From an uncultured Roseburia sp. (GTDB lineage: Bacteria; Bacillota; Clostridia; Lachnospirales; Lachnospiraceae): a stretch of DNA of 10,939 nucleotides. Below the pieces are notes generated by a model, which was given only the letters and a program-made list of their open reading frames with translations, searched no databases and was not told where the DNA came from. Made by a program: the position numbers and the translations under genes. This document shows positions 6,270-10,939 of this stretch, one piece after another. Where the stretch lies: positions 1-10,939 of the forward strand of contig CAMTDY010000096.1 in assembly GCA_947070915.1 (NCBI GenBank), in the 5' to 3' direction. Numbering within the stretch: position 1 is the stretch's first letter; every line of letters begins with the position of its first letter.

Positions 6270-6270
6270 G
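6250..6270. promoter_or_regulatory. Operator-like dyad inside the CoA-transferase promoter
   Basis: CATTTTAT (6250-6257) and ATAAAATG (6263-6270) are perfect inverted arms around the 5-nt centre GAATG. The dyad lies between -35 and -10 and includes the whole -10 box, the classic position for a repressor site. The arms are A/T-rich, so chance is possible, and I recognise no regulator for this motif. Confidence 0.35.
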
Positions 6271-6329
6271 TAAATTATATAAAATATGGAAATGCAATTA
6301 TTTATGAGTATAAGGAGGATATTGGAACG

Positions 6330-7670
6330 ATGGATTTTGAAGCAATGTACCAAAGTAAACTTACGGCTGCCACAGAGGCGGCAAAAGTTGTTAAGTCCGG
6401 CGACTGGGTAGACTACGGATGGACTGCCAATACCCCTGTCGCCGTTGACAGGGAACTGGCAAAGAGAATGAATGACCTGACGGATGTGAAATTCCGTGGC
6501 GGTATCCTAATGTGGGAGCCGGAAATATTTAAGATCGAAAATCCAGGGGAACATTTTTCATGGAATTCCTGGCATATGAGCGGGATTGAGAGAAAGGCAG
6601 CTGCAAAGGGCTTTGCTTTTTATGCCCCCATCCGTTATTCGGAACTTCCAAGGTATTACCGGGATTTATCCTGTCCATCCCGGGTCGCTGTCTTTCAGGT
6701 GGCGCCGATGGATTCCCACGGCTATTTCAATTTTGGGCCAAGCGCTTCCCATCTGGGAGCCTGCTGTGAACGTGCCGAGACGGTCATCGTAGAAGTAAAC
6801 GAAAATATGCCAAGATGTCTTGGAGGAAAAGAAGAAGGCATTCATATCTCAAAGGTTGATATGATCGTAGAGGGAGACAATCCTGCCATCGCGGAAATGG
6901 GTGGAGCTGCAGCGGCCACAGAGGTAGACCAGGCAGTGGCTAAGCTGATCGTAGAAGAAATTCCAGACGGCGCCTGCCTCCAGCTGGGGATCGGCGGCAT
7001 GCCTAATGCCGTGGGATCAATGATCGCAGAATCGGACTTGAAAGATCTTGGTGTTCATACAGAAATGTATGTAGATGCCTTTGTGGATATTTCCAGAGCC
7101 GGGAAGATCACCGGAGCCAGAAAAAATATTGACCGGTTCCGTCAGACCTATGCCTTTGCAGCCGGTACGAAAAAACTCTACGATTTTCTGGACGACAATC
7201 CGGAGTGCATGAGCGCACCGGTGGATTATACCAATGACATCCGCTCCATCAGCGCACTGGACAACTTTATCTCCATTAACAACGCCGTAGATATCGATCT
7301 CTACGGACAGGTCAATGCGGAGAGTGCGGGAACGAAAAATATCAGCGGTGCCGGCGGACAGCTGGATTTTGTCCTTGGTGCCTATCTCTCTAAGGGAGGA
7401 AAAAGCTTTATCTGCTGCTCTTCCACCTTTAAGAACAAACAGGGAGAACTGGTATCCAGAATCCGCCCCACTCTTGCCAACGGTTCTATCGTAACCGATA
7501 CAAGGGCCAACACCCACTGGTTTGTGACGGAGTACGGAAAGGTGAACTTGAAAGGTCTCTCCACCTGGCAGAAAGCGGAGGCACTGATCTCCGTAGCCCA
7601 TCCGCAGTTCCGGGATGATCTGATCAAAGAGGCAGAAAAAATGAACATTTGGAGACGTTCCAACCGCTGA
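6330..7670 (+). CDS. but: Butyryl-CoA:acetate CoA-transferase
   Basis: A 446-aa class I CoA-transferase of the 4-hydroxybutyrate/butyryl-CoA:acetate type. It moves CoA from butyryl-CoA to acetate, giving butyrate and acetyl-CoA, the last step of butyrate formation in many gut Lachnospiraceae. From memory, long stretches match the Roseburia enzyme: [12 protein letters not shown] (78-89), [20 protein letters not shown] (125-144), [17 protein letters not shown] (214-230), [18 protein letters not shown] (296-313) and the C-terminal [14 protein letters not shown]. Glu245 in GVHTEMYVD is the likely catalytic glutamate that forms the CoA-thioester intermediate, and GAGGQLDF (340-347) is the usual oxyanion/CoA region. 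AAGGAGG lies 11 nt before the ATG. The gene is single, with its own promoter and terminator, and converges on the oxidoreductase operon. A related function such as 4-hydroxybutyrate CoA-transferase is less likely given the sequence match. Confidence 0.93.
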   Translation: MDFEAMYQSKLTAATEAAKVVKSGDWVDYGWTANTPVAVDRELAKRMNDLTDVKFRGGILMWEPEIFKIENPGEHFSWNSWHMSGIERKAAAKGFAFYAPIRYSELPRYYRDLSCPSRVAVFQVAPMDSHGYFNFGPSASHLGACCERAETVIVEVNENMPRCLGGKEEGIHISKVDMIVEGDNPAIAEMGGAAAATEVDQAVAKLIVEEIPDGACLQLGIGGMPNAVGSMIAESDLKDLGVHTEMYVDAFVDISRAGKITGARKNIDRFRQTYAFAAGTKKLYDFLDDNPECMSAPVDYTNDIRSISALDNFISINNAVDIDLYGQVNAESAGTKNISGAGGQLDFVLGAYLSKGGKSFICCSSTFKNKQGELVSRIRPTLANGSIVTDTRANTHWFVTEYGKVNLKGLSTWQKAEALISVAHPQFRDDLIKEAEKMNIWRRSNR

Positions 7671-7696
7671 GAAAGATAGATCTTAGATTTTTTATA

Positions 7697-7740
7697 AAAA
7701 GCCAGGCAATATGTAAATTCATGCCTGGCTTTTATCTTTT
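7697..7740 (+). terminator. Intrinsic terminator after the CoA-transferase gene (bidirectional)
   Basis: A perfect 12-bp stem: AAAAGCCAGGCA (7697-7708) with TGCCTGGCTTTT (7722-7733), a 13-nt loop and a T-rich tail (TTTTATCTTTT). The stem core is G/C-rich. On the minus strand it is also followed by a T-run, so it can act as a back-up terminator for the convergent oxidoreductase operon. It begins 27 nt after the stop codon. Confidence 0.9.
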
Positions 7741-7747
7741 TTATATA

Positions 7748-7764
7748 TGCCGCCACAGACGGCA
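7748..7764. repeat. Small 5-bp hairpin between convergent genes
   Basis: TGCCG (7748-7752) and CGGCA (7760-7764) pair around a 7-nt loop. It sits between the strong terminator and the stop-overlapping inverted repeat, so three hairpins stand in a row in the 145-nt intergenic stretch. On its own it is weak and may mean nothing. Confidence 0.25.
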
Positions 7765-7775
7765 CAAACATTATC

Positions 7776-7823
7776 GTGACTAAAACACCGGGCTGCCGCT
7801 GCTCTGCTCACTGTTTTAGTCAC
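7776..7823 (-). terminator. 12-bp inverted repeat overlapping the stop codon of the oxidoreductase beta gene
   Basis: GTGACTAAAACA (7776-7787) and TGTTTTAGTCAC (7812-7823) are perfect complements separated by 24 nt of G/C-rich sequence. The minus-strand 5' arm contains the TAA stop of the beta subunit (7816-7818). No T-run follows, so standard Rho-independent termination is doubtful; a 3'-end stabilising hairpin is equally possible. The strong hairpin at 7697-7733 lies downstream as the likely real stop. Confidence 0.5.
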
Positions 7824-8751
7824 ACTTTTCCAGCAGATCTTCCCATCTTCTGTCCACTTCCTGCTGGAAGGCTTCGATAAGCTGCTCATTTCCCGGTTTG
7901 AAAAGGTGCTTAAACCGTCCCTGCCGTTTTAGAAAATCTTCGATCGGCAGCTTGTTTTTCGGCTTATAATTCAGGATCCATTTTCCGTTTACCACCTCAA
8001 AGAGAGGCCAATAGCAGGTCTCTACCGCAGATTTGCACACATCGATGATATCCGGTGCATCATAGCGCCAGCCACGGGGACAGGGCGCCATAATATTCAA
8101 AAATGCCGGACCTTCGGTATAGATCGCCTTTTCAGATTTTGTATAAAGATCCTTCATGTTCCCGATAAAAGTGGTCTGTCCCACATAGGGAATGTTGTGG
8201 GCCGCCATAATAGCTGCCAGGTCCTTCCGGCTCTGGGGCTTTCCTTTGGATACTTTGCCGGCTGGCGTCGTCGTCGTGTCGGCAAACATCGGGGTAGCGG
8301 ATGAGCGCTGAATTCCGGTATTCATATAGGCACCGTTGTCGTAGCAGACATAGACCATGTCATGTCCTCTCTCCATGGCTCCGGACAGGGATTGAAATCC
8401 GATGTCATAGGTGCCGCCGTCGCCTCCAAAGGTAATGAATTTATAATTCTCTTCCAGCCTGCCGGTCTTTTTCATATAGCGGTAGGCAGCCTCCACTCCG
8501 CTCAATGTAGCCCCTGCGTTTTCAAAGGCATTATGAATATAGCTGTCCTGATATGATGTATAGGGATACATAAAAGAAGAAACTTCCAGACATCCTGTGG
8601 CATTTCCCACCACCGCCTTGTCTCCGGGATGAAGTGCTTTCAGAACATTTCTTACCGCGATGGTTCCCCCGCAGCCGGCACACATACGGTGTCCCGGTGC
8701 CAGGCGTTCTTCCCTGCCCTGTATTTCTTTAAAATCAAACTGTTGTTCCAT
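7816..8751 (-). CDS. porB: 2-oxoacid:ferredoxin oxidoreductase, beta (TPP-binding) subunit, probably pyruvate type
   Basis: A 311-aa subunit that binds thiamine diphosphate and one [4Fe-4S] cluster. The TPP motif GDGGTYDIG (110-118) continues to YDNGAYMNTGIQ (137-148), including the usual Asn139. Cys24 and Cys27 in MCAGCGG, Cys54 in GNATGCLEV and Cys224 in APCPRGW are the expected four cluster ligands. SSATP (150-154) after the NTG motif is typical of the pyruvate branch. The ATG at 8751 is chosen over a 340-aa upstream reading because the alpha gene ends 4 nt before it and supplies the Shine-Dalgarno AGGAGG in its last codons, so the two are translationally coupled. This is the last gene of the gamma-delta-alpha-beta operon. 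With alpha it forms the catalytic core that makes acetyl-CoA, CO2 and reduced ferredoxin from pyruvate and CoA. Confidence 0.93.
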   Translation of the reverse strand: MEQQFDFKEIQGREERLAPGHRMCAGCGGTIAVRNVLKALHPGDKAVVGNATGCLEVSSFMYPYTSYQDSYIHNAFENAGATLSGVEAAYRYMKKTGRLEENYKFITFGGDGGTYDIGFQSLSGAMERGHDMVYVCYDNGAYMNTGIQRSSATPMFADTTTTPAGKVSKGKPQSRKDLAAIMAAHNIPYVGQTTFIGNMKDLYTKSEKAIYTEGPAFLNIMAPCPRGWRYDAPDIIDVCKSAVETCYWPLFEVVNGKWILNYKPKNKLPIEDFLKRQGRFKHLFKPGNEQLIEAFQQEVDRRWEDLLEKCD

Positions 8752-8755
8752 GATG

Positions 8756-9946
8756 TTATACCTCCTTGTCACGCAGACCGATATAACGGTATTTCTCGTT
8801 TTTCGCACCGTGTTCTGCCGCTTCTGCCAATTCGTCATATACGTTCTCTACCTGTTCCACCGTCAGATCCCTGCCAGAGAGACCGTATACATAGTTGATA
8901 ACCTCTGAAACATTTTTATTGCGGTAAAAGGCAGCTTCCAGCTCCGATCCCAGGGGACCGCCGTTGGCGCTGTAGCTCTCACAGCGGTCTAAGATCGCTA
9001 CCGCTTTACACTTTTTCAATGCCTTTGCCATCTCTTTACCAGGGAAGGGACGGAACACACGGACTTTGAGAAGTCCCACCTTCCTGCCCTTCTTTCTCAG
9101 CCTGTCCACCGTATCCTTAATGGTACCACAGGCAGAGCCGATGGCAACAATCGCGTATTCTGCATCTCTTAATTTATATTCTTCAAAAAGACCATATTTT
9201 CTTCCGGTGAGTTCTCCAAATTCCCTCGCCACATCCAGGATTACCTGTTTGGCGCGGATCATCGCCTCCGCTTGTGCCTTTTTTGCTTCCATACAATAAT
9301 TCGATACCGCATAGGGACCCACTGCCATCACCTCTTCCGGGTTCAACAGATAGTGTTCCGGATCATATTCACCGACAAATTTTTTCACCAGTCCGGTATC
9401 TTCCAGAGTAATATTTTCCACCGCGTGGCTGGTGATAAATCCATCCTGGCAGATCATGATGGGAAGCATTACATCCTTATGTTCTGCGATCCGGTATGCC
9501 TGAATGAAATTGTCATAGGCTTCCTGATTGTTTTCTGCATAGATCTGAAGCCAGCCGGAATCCCTGGCTCCCATACTGTCAGAGTGTTCACTGTTGATAT
9601 TCAGCGGTCCCGACAGGGCGCGGTTTACCACCGCCATGCAGATCGGCAGACGGTTAGACGCCGCCACATATAAGACTTCCCACATCAGGGCCAGCCCGCA
9701 GGAAGAGGTGGCAGTCAGCGCCCTGGCGCCGGCAGCTGACGCACCGATGGCAGCGCTCATGGAGCTGTGTTCGCTCTCCACAGGGATAAATTCGGTATTG
9801 ATCTCACCATTTGCAATAAAATTGGATACAAATTGTGGAAGTTCTGTAGAAGGTGTGATCGGAAATGCCGGCATGACATCCGGCTCCACCTGTTTGATAG
9901 CATGGGCAACTGCCTCATTGCCTGACATTCTCTCTAATTCTGCCAT
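8756..9946 (-). CDS. porA: 2-oxoacid:ferredoxin oxidoreductase, alpha subunit, probably pyruvate type
   Basis: A 396-aa subunit of usual PorA length. The N-terminal pyrimidine-binding domain shows PITPSTELPQ (29-38), ESEHSSMSAAIGASAAGARA (57-76) and TSSCGLALMWE (80-90), followed by NRALSGPLNI (108-117) and the HSDSMGARDSGW region (121-132), all typical of the pyruvate rather than the 2-ketoisovalerate branch. A C-terminal transketolase-like domain II begins around 255 (YAIVAIGSACGTI) and contains the VRVFRPFPG motif. Cys83 stands where I recall Gln or Asn in relatives; whether this affects activity is unknown. The ATG follows the delta stop by 1 nt, and GGAGGG is upstream. Pyruvate is the best guess for the substrate, but other 2-oxoacids cannot be excluded. 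Confidence 0.9.
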   Translation of the reverse strand: MAELERMSGNEAVAHAIKQVEPDVMPAFPITPSTELPQFVSNFIANGEINTEFIPVESEHSSMSAAIGASAAGARALTATSSCGLALMWEVLYVAASNRLPICMAVVNRALSGPLNINSEHSDSMGARDSGWLQIYAENNQEAYDNFIQAYRIAEHKDVMLPIMICQDGFITSHAVENITLEDTGLVKKFVGEYDPEHYLLNPEEVMAVGPYAVSNYCMEAKKAQAEAMIRAKQVILDVAREFGELTGRKYGLFEEYKLRDAEYAIVAIGSACGTIKDTVDRLRKKGRKVGLLKVRVFRPFPGKEMAKALKKCKAVAILDRCESYSANGGPLGSELEAAFYRNKNVSEVINYVYGLSGRDLTVEQVENVYDELAEAAEHGAKNEKYRYIGLRDKEV

Positions 9947-9947
9947 G

Positions 9948-10247
9948 TTATTTTCCCTCCTTCATTGTGATTGCTCCGAAGGGACATGCTTTTACACAGA
10001 TGCCGCAGCCCTTGCAGTGAAGCAGATCAAAGGCTTCTCTTTTACCGTTTCTTACTGGAATTGAACTGTCCGGGCAATAGGGAACACAGAGCAGGCACTG
10101 TTTGCATTTCTCTTTATCAAATACTGGTGTGTTGACTCTCCACTCACCGGTTTCAAAACGTTGGGAAGTTGCCGGCTCATAGATCTGCAGACCCGGCGTC
10201 AGATCCTGCCATGGCGTCTTTTCATTGATTTCTTTTGCTCTTAACAT
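9948..10247 (-). CDS. porD: 2-oxoacid:ferredoxin oxidoreductase, delta (2[4Fe-4S] ferredoxin-like) subunit
   Basis: A 99-aa iron-sulfur protein. Two classic cluster motifs are present: Cys48, 51, 54 and 58 in CKQCLLCVPYCPD, and Cys78, 81, 84 and 88 in CKGCGICVKACPF. About 45 residues precede the first motif, as is normal for PorD, and carry the PATSQRFETGEWRVNTPVFD segment also typical of the family. It passes electrons from the beta-subunit cluster to external ferredoxin. AGGAGG lies upstream of the ATG, which is 1 nt after the gamma stop codon; the next gene begins 1 nt after its own stop. Confidence 0.95.
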   Translation of the reverse strand: MLRAKEINEKTPWQDLTPGLQIYEPATSQRFETGEWRVNTPVFDKEKCKQCLLCVPYCPDSSIPVRNGKREAFDLLHCKGCGICVKACPFGAITMKEGK

Positions 10248-10248
10248 A

Positions 10249-10821
10249 TCAGTGCACCTCCTGTAATGCCATGCGGAGTGCCTTCATATTTCCCTCCAGC
10301 ATCTCCGGTTTTTTGGCAAATTTATGACCAAGGGAAGCTTCCATTTCTTTGATAAACTGATCTTCTTCCATAATTTGGGATATTTTAACGATAGCCGCAA
10401 GCATCGGCGTATTGGGGAAATATTTTCCCAGCGTCTTCATGCATACTTTTCTCGCATCTATGGTATACACTCTGCCCTGGTATCCGTGGAGGTATGTATA
10501 GATCTCTTCGCTGGAGCGGGAGGTATTCACAAGGATCGCCCCGTCCTTTTTTAATCCTTTTGTGACATTGACAGAGTTCAGCAGAGTCTCATCCACGACC
10601 ACGACATAATCCGGTTCATAAATATTGGAATGAACCCGGATCTGCCTGTCACTGATCCTGTCGTAAGCAGTAATCGGTGCGCCCATCCGTTCCGGACCAT
10701 ATTCCGGAAATCCCTGCACATGTTTGCCGGTTTTAAACGCTACATCTGCCAGTAAAAGCGCCGCTGTCTTGGCACCCTGGCCGCCGCGGCCATGCCAACG
10801 AAATTCAGTTAATCCGTTCAC
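10249..10821 (-). CDS. porG: 2-oxoacid:ferredoxin oxidoreductase, gamma subunit
   Basis: A 190-aa subunit. The family signature GRGGQGAKTAALLLA (from about 11) is followed by QGFPEYGPERMGAPITAYDRI (about 36-56), with VVVDETLL and the later PNTPMLAAIVK helix. In the enzyme this subunit contacts the catalytic dimer; it has no metal site of its own. The GTG at 10821 is preferred: GAGGG lies 8 nt before it, and the usual gamma N-terminus begins about 10 residues before GRGGQG. A longer ATG reading from 10878 (209 aa) would start inside a dyad and 2-3 nt from the predicted transcription start, so it is unlikely. This is the first gene of the operon. Confidence 0.92.
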   Translation of the reverse strand: MNGLTEFRWHGRGGQGAKTAALLLADVAFKTGKHVQGFPEYGPERMGAPITAYDRISDRQIRVHSNIYEPDYVVVVDETLLNSVNVTKGLKKDGAILVNTSRSSEEIYTYLHGYQGRVYTIDARKVCMKTLGKYFPNTPMLAAIVKISQIMEEDQFIKEMEASLGHKFAKKPEMLEGNMKALRMALQEVH

Positions 10822-10851
10822 TGTCTTTTCCCTCTTTCTTTTGCAATATAA

Positions 10852-10880
10852 TAGTGTCGTTTTAACATAAAACGACACTA
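10852..10880. promoter_or_regulatory. Perfect 13-bp-arm dyad at the start of the oxidoreductase operon (operator or 5' hairpin)
   Basis: TAGTGTCGTTTTA (10852-10864) and TAAAACGACACTA (10868-10880) are exact inverted arms around 3 nt. The predicted transcription start is near 10880, so the dyad covers about +1 to +29. As DNA it would be a good site for a dimeric repressor; as RNA it would put a 13-bp, 3-nt-loop hairpin at the very 5' end. It does not match the Rex, CodY, Crp/Fnr, PerR or LexA consensus that I know. Confidence 0.75.
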
Positions 10881-10886
10881 ACTAAG

Positions 10887-10915
10887 ATTATAATATCATT
10901 TATTGCTCTTGTAAA
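10887..10915 (-). promoter_or_regulatory. Near-consensus sigma-A promoter of the oxidoreductase operon
   Basis: On the minus strand, -35 TTTACA (5 of 6, complement of 10910-10915), a 17-nt spacer and a perfect -10 TATAAT (complement of 10887-10892). It reads into the dyad and then, after about 60 nt of leader, the GTG start of the gamma gene. With a promoter this strong, the adjacent dyad is the natural point of control. Confidence 0.8.
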
Positions 10916-10939
10916 GTATTTTTTAAAAATATCACGTTC

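Larger units (their letters stand above)
6088..6297 (-). pseudogene. Possible remnant of the C-terminus of an Ig-like-domain surface protein
   Basis: A minus-strand open frame (69 aa from an ATG at 6297) ends in KGKYKVFAYAQSGIYRKVQVTVK followed by a stop. That ending has the alternating pattern and terminal VTVK usual at the end of bacterial Ig-like (BIG-type) repeats; the esterase in this window has a comparable VKVTVKK. The first half of the frame resembles nothing I know, has no good ribosome binding site and overlaps the promoter of the divergent CoA-transferase gene. I read it as a leftover 3' end of a larger gene, or as chance. The rest of the gene-free stretch 5921-6329 holds the rplS leader, its promoter and the promoter of the next gene. 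Confidence 0.25.

Noticed and set aside
7017..7601. Minus-strand open frame of 194 codons opposite the CoA-transferase
   Set aside because: It is a shadow of a highly conserved gene, with no start signals.
9272..10064. Two overlapping plus-strand open frames opposite the oxidoreductase alpha and delta genes
   Set aside because: They lie across coupled genes with clear catalytic and cluster motifs; the translations look like antisense noise.

Overview
The window looks like a chromosomal segment of an anaerobic, butyrate-producing member of the Lachnospiraceae (Clostridia). The reasons are a butyryl-CoA:acetate CoA-transferase that closely resembles the Roseburia-type enzyme, a four-subunit pyruvate/2-oxoacid:ferredoxin oxidoreductase, Firmicute-style strong ribosome binding sites (AGGAGG) and sigma-A promoters, a Firmicute L19 operon with rbgA, and a large Lys-rich secreted SGNH esterase. 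I see no insertion sequence, prophage, CRISPR array, tRNA or rRNA.

Region 1 (1-2528, minus strand): a monocistronic secreted protein of 693 aa (signal peptide, Ig-like domain, Pro/Ala linker, beta-sandwich, SGNH hydrolase, C-terminal beta domain). It has its own promoter, a roughly 155-nt leader with two inverted repeats, and a probable terminator.

Region 2 (2528-6058, minus strand): an operon read from a strong promoter at 6030-6058, in the order L19 leader, rplS, a long hairpin, an inactive-looking signal peptidase paralogue, rbgA, an intact signal peptidase I with a long cytosolic tail, and a CYTH protein. It combines ribosome assembly with protein secretion. The most unusual point is that the first signal peptidase has Ala and Arg where the catalytic Ser and Lys should be, while the second, two genes later, keeps both.

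Region 3 (6059-7740): a short gene-free stretch with a possible remnant of an Ig-like domain. It is followed by the plus-strand butyryl-CoA:acetate CoA-transferase gene with its own promoter (which carries a dyad) and a strong terminator.

Region 4 (7748-10915, minus strand): a tightly packed four-gene operon in the order gamma, delta, alpha, beta, with gaps of 1-4 nt, for a ferredoxin-linked 2-oxoacid oxidoreductase. It starts from a near-consensus promoter with a perfect 13-bp-arm dyad at the predicted transcription start. It ends in a 12-bp inverted repeat that overlaps the last stop codon. It converges on the CoA-transferase gene. Together the two units could make acetyl-CoA plus reduced ferredoxin from pyruvate and release butyrate from butyryl-CoA using acetate, but they are separate transcription units.

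I found no wholly new multi-gene system. The strongest candidates for something under-described are the dead/live signal peptidase pair in the rplS-rbgA operon and the unrecognised operator-like dyad controlling the oxidoreductase operon.
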